From Glebionis coronaria (lineage: Eukaryota > Streptophyta > Magnoliopsida > Asterales > Asteraceae), in assembly GCA_025667525.1 (NCBI GenBank), contig CM046874.1, positions 281,962,880 to 282,026,879 of the forward strand: a DNA stretch of 64,000 bases. Reading direction: 5' to 3'. Positions within the stretch are counted from its first letter, which is position 1, and each line of letters begins with the position of its first letter. Shown here in pieces: positions 32,319-46,037 of the stretch. The position numbers and the translations under genes were made by a program. The notes under the pieces are model-generated. The model was not told the origin of the DNA. It did no database searches and was given only the letters and a program-made list of their open reading frames with translations.

Positions 32319-33152
32319 TGAAGGATTATTAATATCATAACAATTATATAAAACCCTAAACGAGATCAAAGCACATATAGCGGAAGCGATTTAATAATAT
32401 CATAATAATAATACAATTATAATTAATCGAATTAGGGTTACATACCTTTACGCTAAAGTAAATCCACAAGACGAAGAACGAATCACCAATTCGGGTTTAT
32501 ACCGTAATACACCAAGATATAGTCTAAAGTAAGACTATATTACGATCTTGTACACACGTAATACTACGAGCTAACCGTGATTCTAGCATGTGAAAACCGA
32601 GCTACAACGCTTGTATATAATCTATCCAACAACCCTAGAGAGGGGCTAGGACTAGATTGTAAGTAAATTGATCAACCAAGAAAACCAACCAAATAACCCT
32701 TTGTGGGTATTCTTGCGATCGACCAAAAGAGAAGAAGGAGAGAAAGATTTTTTATGATATGAATTATGAGGAGAAGGATTTGTTTATATAGGCATAATCT
32801 TGTATCTAAAAACAAATAAAAGGAATTTTCCCCCCTTCTTTTTTCTCCTATAACCGACCGACCAAACACCCCTATAGGGTGTTCCGGAGTCTTCCAAACT
32901 TCTTTCCTTTTGTTTACTTACTATTTATTTATTTAACGCTCGTTAATACTTAACTATTAATTAATTAACTATCGTTAAAGTTATGTCTCGGTTTAAATTA
33001 ATATATACATAAATATATATTTATTAAATAAATTAATAAATACAATAAATATATTTATTAATTATATTAACTCTTTACGTATTGTGTGCAATCCTGTAAT
33101 CTCGAGTTCGATCCTATCACATGACTATTAAGTATAAGTCCATAAACTTACA
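32319..33152 (-). repeat. Element C 3' LTR
   Basis: Begins TGAAGGATTATTAAT and ends ATAAACTTACA on the + strand, matching 39481-40313. It is the downstream LTR because the element reads on the minus strand and the purine tract GTGGGAGC abuts it at 33153. Confidence 0.92.
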
Positions 33153-33932
33153 GCTCCCACTTGGACATATTTCGAATATTGTGATTACATTGACTAGCGT
33201 CTTGTTACACTTAGCAATGTCTCTAGTACAATTCGAGTAAGGTCACCTGGACAAAACCTTTTAACAATTCTGCATCGTTATTATTATCCTTTTATTTCTA
33301 GTACAACGTTAATAAGGATATGGATCTCAGTCATTCCTTTCATTAACCATTCTATTTCTCGTTCTCAGATTCAACAAGATTACCAAAACAAATTTGGGTG
33401 TGGCCACACAAACATCTTACTAATCCCACGAAGGGCCCAACTGTATTTAACTCCAAAAGGAAATTGGAGGAAATAAACGAGCAAAACTTATGAAGTTTGC
33501 AACACTTCCGAAAATAATCCTTATAGCTACCAATTACGTTTAGTGTTAGATTATTCCACATAGATGCACTAGATTCATAGCAGTTTCCTGGTATCTCAAG
33601 TCTAAGGATAACTATTTATGTTTTACTTGATGACAAAGATCCATAAAGTAAAAATATATAGTTGGGATAAGTCTAATATTCGATTCATCGAATATCATCC
33701 AAAATTGATCAACATACTTTCAAGTATACTCTATCACTATTTTGATTTGTCTTAATTTAATATTATTCCCATATTATTAATTGACAACGTACATTTAGCA
33801 TAACGTTTATTCATGGATTAAAGCATGTAAATTAGGATACACTTATTAAATAATAGGAATAAACGAAACCCAATCTTTATTTCGTTATATAATAATGTCA
33901 TAACATCCTTTATCCAAATACTAATCACAGGT
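33153..33932 (-). other. Element C 3' untranslated region
   Basis: AT-rich interval from the end of RNase H to the LTR, closed by the PPT at 33153-33160. No coding motif on either strand. Confidence 0.6.
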
Positions 33933-35471
33933 TCATTGCATGAGTTCGATAGCTAGTTGCAGCTCAATCTCCTTGGCATGCTTAACTACCTTTGGTCTAG
34001 GCAAAGGCTTAGTTAAAGGATCGACTACGTTATCATCTGTGTGAACTCTTATCAATTTGATTTCACGAGCTTCAACTTGTTCTCGGACGTAGTGATGTGT
34101 ATGCATAAAGTGTCTGGCACCTTTCATGACTCCAGGGTCATTGGCAAATTTTATTGCGGCATAATTGTCACAATACATATCTATAGGTTCTTTAATTGAA
34201 GGCATCACTCAAGATCTTCAATAAACTTCCTAATCCAAACAGATTCCATTGCAGCTTCTGAAGCAGCCATGTACTCAGACTGAGTAGCATGCATTGCAAT
34301 CGTTGTCTGTTTCTTGCTCTTCCAGTCAATTGCTCCTCCATTGATAACAAAAACGTAACCCGTCTAAGACTTCGTAATGTATTTATCACATTGCCAGGAC
34401 GCATCACAGAAACCTGTCACATTCAGTTCTGTGTCTGGTTTCCCTCCATATACCAAGAACATATCTTTTGTACTCCTCAAATACTTTAGAATATGTTTAA
34501 CAAAAGTCCAGAGGAGCTTCCCTGGATTCTGTTAGTATCTACTGACCAAGTTCTGAGCAAACGCCACATCAGGCCTTGCGCATCTAACAACATACATTAT
34601 AGATCCTACAGCCGAAGCGTAAGGCACCTTCTGCATGTACGCCTCAACTTTAGGAGTTGATGCATCCATCTCATGACTCAGATTATGATTAACTTCCATA
34701 GGTTGAAAACCTTTCTTGGAATTATGCATATTATACTTCTTCAAAATCTTATCTAATATAAGCATCTTGACATAGACCAATTAACCGTCTTTTCTTATCC
34801 CGATAGATCTTAATTCCCAGAATGTTTGCAGCTTCCCCTAAATCCTTCATAGAAAAACATTTACCAAGATAATCCTTAATAGCTTTAAGTCTTGGAATGT
34901 TACTTCCCATGATTAATATGTCATCAACATATAAGACTAGGAATACTACATCACTCCCACTAGCTTTGCGATATACACATGGCTCATCACGATTCTAAAT
35001 AAATCCAAACTTTTTGATTTCTTCATCAAATCTTTTATTCCATTGACGTGATGCTTGCTTCAAACCATAAATTGGCCTTTGAAGTTTGTACACATGTCCT
35101 GGATTCTCAGGATCAACATACCCTTCTGGTTGCTACATATAGATGTCTTCATCTAAGCGACCGTTCAAGAAGGTAGTTTTAACATCCATTTGCTATATCC
35201 CATAGTCATAGTATGCTGCTATAGCTATGAGAATCCTAATAGCTCTTAAGTCTGTTACAGGAGAAAAAGTCTCCTCGTAGTCTATGCCAAAAGTTTGAGT
35301 AAAACCTTTAGCTACTAAACGAGCTTTATAAGATTGTACTTTTCCGTCCATGTCGGTTTTCTTCTTGTATATCCACTTATGTCTCACTACTTTAGCCTTC
35401 GGTGGTGGTTCTACAAGAATCCAAACATCATTTACTTTCATGGATTTCATTTCCTCATCCATATCAACCAT
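33933..35471 (-). pseudogene. pol: Element C reverse transcriptase and RNase H
   Basis: Minus-strand copia [21 protein letters not shown] and QMDVKTTFLNG near 35330-35180, and a YVDD box at 34920-34931. RNase H blocks follow at 34400-34210 (a SKKQTT...EYMAASEA-type segment), with YCDNYAAIKFAND near 34160 and HTHHYVREQVE near 34105. Several in-frame stops interrupt it, for example TAG in DYGI-stop-QMDV and in IYM-stop-QPEG. Most are consistent with Trp or Gln codons changed by transitions. At least two frame changes occur between 34990 and 34200. Confidence 0.88.
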
Positions 35472-35729
35472 CCACTTATCCTTCTCAAGATCAAGTATGG
35501 CGGATTTATAATTAGCGGGTTCACCAAGATCCCCTAACTCATCATCATCCTCTATGTTAAGACATATATTTATATTTGCGTTTGTAATCCTTGCAGATCT
35601 ACACAGAGGAACTAATTCCGGTGGAACCGTAAGACTTTCTGGTTCTACAGGAATTACATCGCTAGTGTTTTCAGAAGGTAATGTATCTATATGACTCTCT
35701 TCAAGATCATAACTTCTCCCACTGAATTC

Positions 35730-37019
35730 TTAATTTACAAGATCAGATATAAGGAAGTCTCCGTACCTAACAACAATCAATTTGTTCTCAGGTGGATAAT
35801 AAAAGTAGTAACCTATAGTTTCCTTAGGGTATCCTACAAAGATACATTTTACAGATCGTTGTTGGAGTTTGTCACCCGATTCACGTTTCACATACACCTC
35901 GCAACCCCAGACCTTTAAATAAGACAAATATGGATTCTTGCCATGCCATACTTCATATGGTGTCTTATCGACCTTCTTTGTGGGAACCATATTTAAAGTG
36001 CGAACAACAGACTCTAAAGCATAATTCCAAAAGGATAAAGGTAAAGTTGTAAGATTAAACATAGAGCGCACCATATCCAATAATGTAAGATTTCTCCTTT
36101 CGGATACACCATTTTGTTGTGGAGTATAGGGAGAAGTAAGATGATGAACAATTCCATTATCACTTAGATAATCTATAAACTCTTGACTTAAATATTCACC
36201 ACCTCTATCAGAACAAAGAGCTTTGATCTTTTTCCCTAATTGCAGTTCTACTTCTCCTTTAAACACTTTGAATGTTTCAAATACCTCATGTTTATGCTTA
36301 ATTAAATAAACATAACCATAACGGCTATAATCATCCGTAAATGTTAAGAAGTAGCTAGCACCTTCCCTTGACGTATGTCTAAGTGGTCCACACACATCAT
36401 TATGTATAAGTCCAAGTAGATCAGTAGCTCTTTCAATATTGCTATTAAAAGGTTTCTTGGTCATCTTTCTAGAGATACAAGATTCACATTTATCAAATGA
36501 TTCATCATTGATATTTTCCAAAAGACCTTCACGTTGAAGCTTTTGTATATGAGGCTTCCCAATATGGGCAAGTCTAAAATGCCAAAGATAAGAAGAGTTC
36601 TTGTCAAACTTTCTCTTCTTACTCATGCTAAAGACAGATTTATCATTCTTGGATTCATTATCATGCATGTCTATTTCAAACACATCATTCATAGAAATTG
36701 CATTAAAATAAAAAATACCATTTTTCCAAACAGAAATTCCATTATTATCAATCGTGTGAACGAATCCATTATTTAACAAACAAGAAAAGGAAATTACACC
36801 CCTAACAATTGTAGGTGCATAATGATAGTCATTTAAAATCAGTACTAAAATCGAAGGTAAAACTAGATTAAATGTTCCTATAGCTTCAACCGCTGCTCGC
36901 CATTGCCCACTTGCAGAAATTGTTCCCCCATAGGAAAGCTTCCTTTCTAGATTAAATCCCTGCAGCTTATTACAAATGTTAATACCACATCCCGTATCAT
37001 ATACCCAAGAATTTAATTT
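35730..37019 (-). CDS. pol: Element C protease-integrase frame, intact segment
   Basis: Open from just after a TAA at 37020-37022 down to 35730, about 430 codons. It begins in the protease: Asp-Thr-Gly-Cys-Gly at 36998-36984. Integrase follows with the HHCC finger (LWHFRLAH, CESC), then Asp in HNDVCGP, Asp in CSDRGGEY and Glu in GVSERRN. Numbered from the Leu codon at 36779 these are residues 67/72/98/101 and 128/191/227. GKTPYE-type and KVWGCEVYVK blocks close the core. All catalytic residues are present. It lacks its own start, being part of a gag-pol polyprotein, so the segment is an open fragment rather than a free gene. Confidence 0.88.
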   Translation of the reverse strand, partial: KLNSWVYDTGCGINICNKLQGFNLERKLSYGGTISASGQWRAAVEAIGTFNLVLPSILVLILNDYHYAPTIVRGVISFSCLLNNGFVHTIDNNGISVWKNGIFYFNAISMNDVFEIDMHDNESKNDKSVFSMSKKRKFDKNSSYLWHFRLAHIGKPHIQKLQREGLLENINDESFDKCESCISRKMTKKPFNSNIERATDLLGLIHNDVCGPLRHTSREGASYFLTFTDDYSRYGYVYLIKHKHEVFETFKVFKGEVELQLGKKIKALCSDRGGEYLSQEFIDYLSDNGIVHHLTSPYTPQQNGVSERRNLTLLDMVRSMFNLTTLPLSFWNYALESVVRTLNMVPTKKVDKTPYEVWHGKNPYLSYLKVWGCEVYVKRESGDKLQQRSVKCIFVGYPKETIGYYFYYPPENKLIVVRYGDFLISDLVN

Positions 37020-37090
37020 TTATGTTAAATCGAACAATTCAATCATAAATAAAGTACCTGAAGCTGTAGCGCTCTGCTCAGACTTCTTCT

Positions 37091-37958
37091 TTATTTCTCG
37101 CAATTCTTTGAGGTAAAGAGGGCAATTCCTCTTCCAGTGACCACTTGCCTTGCGATGGTGACAAGTCTCATCCTTCTGAGATCTATTCTTCTTGACAAAG
37201 TTCTGCCTAGGTTTTGAATAAGTCGCAACTTGTTTGCCCTTGTCACCTTGGCCTTTTTACCTTTCTTCTTATTCTCTTGCGGTTTTGGCTTACTCACTCT
37301 ACCCTTCAGTATGGTTAGTATAGAAGGCGTAGCGGTAGATGCCTTGTCTTTCAACCCCTTTTCATAGTCAATGAGCATTGCATGCAAATCATTAACTGTC
37401 TTCCCCGTGTAATGCATATTATAGTTTCTAACGAAATCATTGAAGTCCTTGTTAAGGGACCTATTGATCAAGTTGATAGCCATATTATGATCATAGGGTT
37501 ATCCTAGTGAAATGAGCTATTCCATATAACCCCTCGTCTCCAAGTAATGGGAACTTACAGACTTTCTGGATCTTGCTTGCAGCTATGTAAAGCATCTATC
37601 AAGTCGTAGATCTCCACAGCTTGTGGCTTCTCAAACATAGCCTTTAGCTCATCAAGCATTCGCTAAGGTGAAAATAGCTCATACTTCTGTTGAAGTGGAG
37701 GAGCCATTTTTCCTAGCATTAAGCAAGCCACCTTAGAGTGCTTCTAATATTAGTAGCATGTTCAAGCCTTTGCGCATCAGATGCTCCTTCAACAAGATCC
37801 TCCAGATAGGGAGTAGTCAAGATATCGATAGTACCCGCTGCTCTCAAGACAATTCTTAGCGAGCGGTACCAATCATTGAAGTTTGGGCCAGTAAGTTCGG
37901 GACGTTCAAAGAAAGCTTTGAATGCAGAACTTTTAGTGTTATTGGTGGGTTGAGCCAT
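37091..37958 (-). pseudogene. gag: Element C gag
   Basis: Start Met at 37958 (MAQPTNNTK). The N-terminal copia gag block contains LTGPNFNDWYRSLRIVL. A stop-rich middle (about 37720-37490) is followed by an open piece with MAINLINRSLNKDF and a Lys-rich tail. A CCHC-type knuckle (CHHRKASGHWKRNC) is readable near 37165-37120 in another frame, so at least one indel separates capsid and nucleocapsid. Confidence 0.8.
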
Positions 37959-39465
37959 TTCTACAGAAATATGTTCAAATATTAGTATTTTCGATAACAA
38001 AATACTTTCAAGAAAATAAAATTACCCTGGTATAAAAACCATATTATTTTCCTTGAATTCTAGAACTATATTGACATAAATCCATTACATCAATTGATCT
38101 GCTAGTAATGAATGTACTCAACATAGAGACTTGTCGAACAATTCAATTGACAAACAGTTTTCAATTTCTAGATATTTAAGGGATTTCCATTGCCAAAAAA
38201 CGTTTTGCATTGTAAACATGTTTCATCCATTCTAAATGCATTAAGTTTCCAGATCTCACTGAGTAACTTAATTAAGTCGTCTAATCTGAGTAACTTAAAA
38301 CCATCATACGAATTCTCATTCTACAAACGGTTTTCTCTCCATCACAACATCACCCAAAAATCTCGTTTGATGACGAAGTAATTTCAAGTGTTCATCAATT
38401 AGGAGCATTCGACTTAAATTTTTAAGGATATAAATTTTGATGTCAAAATCAATGTATGGAGAAGCATGCATACAATATCCATAGCATAAGTTTAATAAAA
38501 CATTTAGTAAACTCTTTCACAAGATTAAATTTCTTCATAAATAATGTTGCGTTATTGGTTAAACCAATTAAAGAATTTACCCACAACTATTCACAACTTA
38601 CTTTTGCTAGAACTCGGCTACGCACAAAGCAATACCCTTATTCATTGTGTTTCGGATGTGAATTTGTGGTAAATCACCCTTAAGGTATAATTCAATTAAA
38701 AATCGTAGGGAATTTCAATTTGACGCACAGGCGAGCCGGGAATTTGGTCAGCGACTAATGGCATAACACCTCCTTTCTTAACCGGGTACATGACCAGCGG
38801 TGCGTTAAACTCACTTTCTAGTTTCTGAAAAGGAGTAGGCCGTTAGATTATTATTGAAATTCACCAATCAACGTAAATTTAAATCTCTAACAAATCATTA
38901 TTTAATATGATTTAGTCTATATTATTTCTTTTCATAAAAAACCCTTGTTACAACAATTCAAAAATTTTAATATAAACAAGTAAAAAAACACTAAATCATA
39001 AACACGTAATAACAATTTATATGTGAAATAAATAAATCAAATGGACACATGCTTACGATTTATTCAATAATCATCAAATCTAGGTCTTTATATTCATAAA
39101 AAAGTCTTCCCTAATTCTAGATTTATTTAATCAAATAATCACGTAACACATAAAATCATATTTTATGATCCATGAAAATATGCACGTTATCATGGATTCC
39201 CCACAAATCTTAACAATTAAATATCTACGGATCGTAACCATACATGGCATAACAATTAATCATGCAATTTAATCTAAAATTATCCCACATGTAATTTTGT
39301 GTTTCAAAACAATTATTTTTGTTTATTAAAAATTCGGCCAAAACCCTAATTTTTAAAAAAAACAAAACCCTAATTTTATGAAAACCTAAAAAACATGTAG
39401 TTTTAACTCAAAACATTTATTAGTTAAAAATCTTTAGATTTTCGATAATTATAACATGTTAAAAC
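37959..39465 (-). other. Element C leader, no gene seen
   Basis: About 1.5 kb between the PBS and gag on the minus strand, unusually long for copia. AT-rich, with no motif on either strand. The C-terminal Ser/Thr-rich ORFs on the + strand are not supported. Confidence 0.5.
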
Positions 39466-39480
39466 GGCTCTCGATGCCAA
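39466..39480 (-). other. Element C primer-binding site
   Basis: On the minus strand TTGGCATCGAGAGCC directly follows the LTR. It is a diverged Met-tRNA-type PBS (compare TGGTATCAGAGC). Confidence 0.7.
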
Positions 39481-40313
39481 TGAAGGATTATTAATGTCAT
39501 AAAAATTATATAAATCCTAAACGAGATCAAAGCACATATAGCGGAAGCGGTTTAACAAGATCATAATAATAACACAATTATAATTAATCGAATTACGGTT
39601 ACATACCTTTACGCTAAAGCAAATCCACAAGACAAAGAACGAATCACCAATTCGGGTTTATACCGTAATACACCAAGATATAGTCTAAAGTAAGACTATA
39701 TTACGATCTTGTACACACGTAATACAACGAACTAACCGTGATTCTAGCACGTGAAAACCGAGCTACAACACTTGTATATAATCTACCCGACAACCCTAGA
39801 GAGGGGCTAGGACTAGATTGTAATTAAATTGATCAACCAAGAAAACCAACCAAATACCCCTTTGTGGGTATTCTTGCGATCGACCAAAAGAGAAGAAGGG
39901 GAGAAATATTTTTTGTGATATGAATTATGAGGAGAAGGATTTGTTTATATAGGCATAATCTTGTATCCAAAAACAAATAAAAGGAAGTTTCACCCCTTCC
40001 TTTTTCTCCTATAACCGACCGACCAAACACCCCTATAGGGTGTTCCGGAATCTTCCAAACTTCTTTCCTTTTGTTTACTTACTATATATTTATTTAACGC
40101 TCATTAATACTTAACTATTAATTAGTTAACGATCATTAAAGTTATGTCTCGATTTAAATTAATAAATGCATAAATATATATTTATTCAATAAATTAATAA
40201 ATACAATAAATATATTTATTAATTATATTAACTCTTTACGTATTGTGTGTAATCACGTAATCTCGAGTTCGATCCTATCACATGACTATTAAATATAAGT
40301 CCATAAACTTACA
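39481..40313 (-). repeat. Element C 5' LTR
   Basis: 833 bp, TG...CA on both strands, with TSD TTAAG at 40314-40318. It carries the promoter for the minus strand: CCTATATAAAC at 39953-39943. The same box is in the other LTR near 32783-32792. Confidence 0.92.
39943..39953 (-). promoter_or_regulatory. Element C LTR TATA box
   Basis: Minus-strand CCTATATAAAC inside the 5' LTR, conserved in both C LTRs and in the related remnant near 28178-28188. Confidence 0.55.
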
Positions 40314-40318
40314 TTAAG

Positions 40319-42283
40319 CTGTTATGAACTACAAGGACTTATTTTGTCAATGCTTTAAAGATTTCATATACTCAGCCAAATGGACCAATGAGACATAAAA
40401 ATGAAGCATCACACGTATCACTTATTTCAACCAATCATATTTCACTTTTTGGACAGTGAACCGTGTGTTTCTTTCTCAGCCTATCACAACAAGACACGTC
40501 ATCTACTTCAAAAATAAAAAAATCAAAGTCGAACAAGGAGGTTTGAAGATATGTTATGAAGATGAAAAGGGATTGTTTTGAGCTGACAAACACATCCCAA
40601 ACAGTTAATTAGACTCAAACTCATTTCTACAAAATCCCCCAATTTTGTTGATGTATGGATGAACCATAACACATGTCAAAATCCTATTGGTTGCAACAGA
40701 TCACAATTAACCAATTTCCTCTTCAATTCCTCTATAAATAACCTTTCCCTTCACTTAATTACACACATTAGTTACATTTAGAAATCAGTTAGGAAAGTTA
40801 GTTAGTTTTTCAATTTAGTTTTAACTAGCTTAACTTTTGTAATCCATTGTAATCCAGTTAAGCTTTCGTAATCATTTCATTTCTAAGAAATAAAAATTAA
40901 ATCATGTTTTCATTGATTTTACCGTGTTACTATTCAATAAGGCAGCTTATTGAAATAAGTTGGCCAAAGCTTGTTTTAGTGCTTCTGTTTGGGAAATTGA
41001 TAATCTTTTAGATGATTTCATGAGAATGAAGGTTTAGTGGTATTGAAAATGTTTTGATTTTTGTGGTATCAAATAAGATAAAAGGAGCTTATTTGTGGTG
41101 AATTGATTACAAGCACTTAGTAAATGAGGGTAATAAGGATTAAGTAGATGATATAATGATTTCATCTTATCTTCATCAAAAAGGCCTGAATTACAATGTA
41201 ACTTCTTTTATTTTTCAAGACTTGTTCATTTGATATAATTCTAGTATTTATAGAGTAAAGTATATATAATCTAGTTTAATTCAGTCTCATTTGATTACAT
41301 GAATACTTGGTTTCCGCTTTTTTTCAATAGATATCAAAGTAGCTTATTAGATTTCTATAACAGTCCTAAAACTAGTGTTTGGAATAAGGCATTTGAGGTG
41401 ATTTAGTTTTGATAACTAGCTGAGACTATTAGCACACTTTGAACACATGTAATAGAGCTGAGATATTCATTTGAATTCAATTCAAGTCAACTAAATTGTC
41501 AAAGAGGGTAAACTGCTTATGCCCATTTTGGGTTAATTTTTTGTTAACTTTGAAGCTTGATATCTAGTAGAATAATTGGAATTAGAACAAGATAAAAGTT
41601 GATTTAGAAAGCCTGAATACTGGACTTTCTCTGTTTTTAGATTTCTTACACTATATCTTATTGTAAATCTAGTTATAAGCCATTAAATAAGTTGTATTCA
41701 GTAGGCTTTTATAATAAGCAGTTCTTTGATTTTCTTGAGTTATTTTTATTCTAAGTTTGTTAACTAGCTTAAAAAGTGATAAAAAGATTGCTCAAGTAAT
41801 ATAGGAAATAAAATGATAAAGTTTTGAAATTGGCTTTTTCTCATAAGCTGGAATTGGGTTATCAAGTGAATCAGCTTATTTCCAGAGCTTATTCTAAGCC
41901 TTTGAGTTTCAAAACCATTTTTCCAGCTAATAAACATTTCTAAAATATTGAAGTGATTTGGTTAAGAAAATAAATTATTAACTCGATTTTGTACAAGTTC
42001 ATAAAATCCATTTAAGAACTTTTAGCTTATTTCCACAAATAAGCTCGTTATTCCCTAGCTTAAATTCGATTTTAGAAAGTTTGGAACGCATTTCAGCTTA
42101 TTCGGTTCCCTTAGTCACAAGATTTAGCTTATATTTGAGCTTATGCCCGTTTTTCAAATTTTATACGATTGTCACTTAAGTCATTCGAGTTTGTTGAGGT
42201 TGTTAAAATTGGTTAGACTATTAGGACCTTATAGTTAGGAGTTAGTTGCAGTTAGGTCCTTTTAACAAATTTTAGTTGGACTC
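40319..42283 (+). repeat. Element E 5' LTR, part 2 (between C and D)
   Basis: Bordered by TSD TTAAG of C on the left and TSD GACTC of D (42279-42283) on the right. It contains a TATA box at 40733-40740 followed by a leader-like stretch with repeated GCTTATT motifs (about 40940-42140). No gene. Confidence 0.7.
40733..40740 (+). promoter_or_regulatory. Element E LTR TATA box
   Basis: TATAAATA after a CT-rich stretch, with CACACATTAG about 30 bp downstream. It is the likely RNA start region of E on the + strand. Confidence 0.55.
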
Positions 42284-45200
42284 TGATTGTGGTAAATTAC
42301 GTCTTTTAGGAAAAAGAGCGTAAATGAGCGGTAAGTATTAAGTGATGATTTAGGAAAATCAAGCACTAATGACCCAATGAAGTTCAAGTTCGTTTCCCAA
42401 GGAGGTATATGTGTGTGACTAAGATGTAAATGATTTGAGATTAATATTGGTTAGAAGGGGATGAGAAAAGAGGATGACGAATACGTGAAATTAATTACTA
42501 CTAAGACTTAACGTAAAACCGTAAAATAAGTCAAAATAAAAAATAAATTCTAAAAATTACCAAAAATTCACCAAAAATCTTAATAAATAAACTAAGAGTT
42601 TACCAATGATCAAAACTTTTTAAAACCTTTTAATTAATTAATTATTCAATTTTTAAATGCTAATTAAAGCCCTAAAAATCAAATTAATTATAAAAAGCTC
42701 AAATAAAGATTTTTCAATTGGTAAAACTCTATAATGACCTAAAAAGATTAAAAACTGTTTTTAGAAATTTTAAAACTAATAAAAACTATTTAAAATGATT
42801 TAAAAACTATTAAAACTTAAAATAATTATAAAAATTAATCTAAAGATGATAAATCTAATCTAAAAGTTGCAAAATTCCTATTTTAATGTATTTAAGCTAA
42901 GAAAAATGTAGAAAGTTGAAAAATGTGAAATTTGAAAAATAATAATAAAATAATATTAAAATAATATTAAAATTCCAAAAATTATAAAAAATTCTAAAAA
43001 CTTGCAAACTAGTTTATTTTAACCTAAATAAACAGAAAATGAAAGTGAAATGACTAGAATACCCTTATTGGGCCCTCAAATGGGCCAAAACCAAAAACAG
43101 TCCACTTAAATGGGCTTTTTAGCCCAAAAAGTCAAACTTGGCCTAATTGACTTGGAAAAGCCCAATCGGACTCAAAATTTAATTCTAAACACAAAACTCT
43201 AAAGGCCCAAAAGCTGAAAGTGAGCTTATCACAACTTATTAAGAAAACAACTTATCCTTATTGGGCTTTTTAGCCCATTAAGCAATAAGCTAGCGCCATA
43301 AGCTCTAATTTGACACACAGCCTTCTTTTGGGATGCTTAAGAGATCTGTAAAACGAAATTTTGAAAAAGCACACTCAATAAGCCAGAAATAAGCAAAGTA
43401 CAATTTCACTAAAAGACAAAATAGTCGGGTTTGAGATTCAGGGCACCTCAGAACTTGATTCAACTTGCAAAATGTCACAAATGAACTCAATAAGCCAAAT
43501 CAATCAACAGAATTCCAATAAGCAACACCAATAAGCCAGAATGAACCAATAAGCACTTATGAAAAAGTCAATTAAGTTGGTTTTCTAGTCAAACCCTAAA
43601 GTCAACCCACCAAATGCTCCAGTATGAACAAATGGGTCAAATAATGAGCACCTATTACAAAATCCAAGTTGTTGCTGGTTAAAATAAGCTATTATAGCTT
43701 ATTGATAAGTTGAAACCCAATTAACACTAGCAGTGGCTAGCAGCAGGGGAAAGGAGTTCCCACTGCTTTGACTATTTGACCAAGCTTTTTAGAGAGATTT
43801 AGTTGGATTCAATTGGAAACAAAGGCACCCTTGTGATCAGTGAATCACAAGGAGTCAATATCAACAAGAAAAACACAATTTGGTCAACACAATAAGCCCA
43901 AAATAAGCAAACAGTCACCAGATATAGCACAGATATGGGAAATAAGCAGTTATGCACAAATAAGCAGATAAAGCATGAATAAGTCAACCAAATTCAACAT
44001 GATGCATACACAAGCAATATAAACTATGAATAAGCACAAACAAACTTAAATCAACCACTGAATCAAAGTGAACAAGCAGAAATAAGCACCAACAGTTACT
44101 GATAAGAACAAGTATAATATGCAGAAACGTTTGCTGATCTAATTGACACTAAATCCAATTTAAAGCACCCAAATCTCTTTCCCTGATGTTATTAACCTAG
44201 TTTAATCACTTGTTAACCCTAGTCTATGATTAGATCTAGGTGTCCCTTAAACCACAGCCAAAAATATCAAGTAACAAAGATTTTATAGCCCTATTTAGAA
44301 TCTATGTGTTTCAAACCACAAAATATGCAAATAAGTGACCAAGTATATCAGATACACATGTACCAACAGATAACAACACAAAACCAACACTCAACAAACC
44401 TCAAAACCTGCTTATGCAGTTAACCCAAACACCCCTTAATAACCTGTTTTTACAAGTTTTCAAAGGATTATCAAGATTTAACCCACAAATCAAACTAACA
44501 ACACCTCAATAACATCAAACAATACCGGATGAACAATAATCAACCATAAAAACACAGATTCAAGAACTATCGTGCAAATTCACCAAAAATTCAAAAAATA
44601 AAGAGAAAATTGAAAAAGGAGAGGGTGCAAACCTCCAAGACCTACATCTAGGCCTTGGATTGTTTGAGCTGAGGTACTAGCAGAACAAGTACCAGCTTCC
44701 AATGCTGCTAAGATGAACAAACAATAAAGTGAGATCAAATAACCAAGACTTTCTGATTTTTGAAACACAAGCCTTATCAATTAAAACCTTGCCTCAAAAA
44801 CCTTCAAACATGTAAATGGAACTCAAAATTAGGCTATTCTAACACCAACTTTTAATAAACAAGAACAAGATTTCATAAATTTATGAAAATCAAATTTTAT
44901 TAACTTAAAAAGGGATTACAAAGATTGATAGCCTAAAACTAGAACAAAGGGACTCTCACAGGTTGAGGTCTCCTTTTATAGACATATGCTAAGCCTACAC
45001 TGTTCACAAACCCTAGAAGTGAAATTCCCAAAATTTCCTTAAGCACTTGATGCCGTTTGTTGTTGATGAGCTGTCCAAAATGATCCAAGACGTTCATTTT
45101 AGCTTTGGGGTTAAGCTAAGAGTGTGGGCTGTTGATCTTGACACGTCAGCTTACTTGGAGAGAAAGTTGTCTCATGATTGGTTGAAAGGGAATTGGGGGT

Positions 45201-46037
45201 GGGGTCCATGGTGAGTGGGAGTGAGGGTTTTGATGTGGGATGAGTTTCTGCATGTGTGAATCACACATGTGCCAGGGTAATTGAAATTAACCCTTTGTTT
45301 TAAGTGAGTAAATTCTGGGTGGTGAAAAGGTGAACAGTGCTAAGTTTGATCCGATTTTGGGGGAAAGTTGTCTGTTTGGCGCAATCTTGGTTTAAATGTT
45401 TCACTTGCTCACTTTTAGTCCTTGGTTTTTGGCAAAATGGGTAAAACGTGTTTATTCAGTAACAAAACTCATTTCCTTTGTTATAGAACTTTCAGACTTT
45501 ACACTTTTGGTACAACACTTTTCCAAAAGTGTTTCAAGGGTTGTTTTTGCCACCTTTGCATATTTGAAGGACTGATTTGGACTATTGTTGATCTTCAAAG
45601 GTCTTCAATGCAACTTTAACTCCATGAGGGACCATAATTGACAAATTATTTTTGATGAGGGACTAATCTTGCCATTTCTTCAAAGTTGAAGGACCATTTG
45701 TGTAATTTTGACAAACTTAAGGGACCAAAATTGTAATTATGAATTCATAAGGGTTTTAAGTGTCATTTCTTCATTCATTGAGGATCAATCTTGTATATCT
45801 TCAAGTCTTCAAGGGTATTTGTTGGATAAAACATGATCTAGGGCCCGGTTCTTTGTACGGCTTCGTTTCTCGTGTCCGTTTTTCCTTGTTTCTTGTGATC
45901 TTTTGTCTTTTTCACGATATCCATACCTAAAATACACAAGTAAACAAACACAAGCATATATATGGTATTTTTTGACATTTTTATGCATTTAAAGCCCGAA
46001 AAGAACGATGAGATCATGTATAAATGCCATCTCATCA
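42284..46037 (-). repeat. Element D 3' LTR (3,754 bp)
   Basis: Starts TGATTGTGGTAAATTACG and ends CATCTCATCA on the + strand; matches 54626-58379 along its whole length. It is downstream because the element reads on the minus strand and the purine tract abuts 46037. Short ORFs repeated in both LTRs (for example 43305-43490 and 45422-45619) show no motif. Confidence 0.95.

Larger units (their letters stand above)
32319..40313 (-). mobile_element. Element C: 8-kb Ty1/copia retrotransposon, minus strand
   Basis: Flanked by exact TSDs TTAAG (32314-32318 and 40314-40318). LTRs are 834 and 833 bp; on the minus strand the PBS lies at 39466-39480 and the PPT at 33153-33160. The interior has gag, protease-integrase, RT and RNase H in copia order. 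Over the first 340 bp of the LTRs I counted about 16 differences, so it is clearly older than B. Stops and frameshifts make it defective. It is inserted in the 5' LTR of E. Confidence 0.92.
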
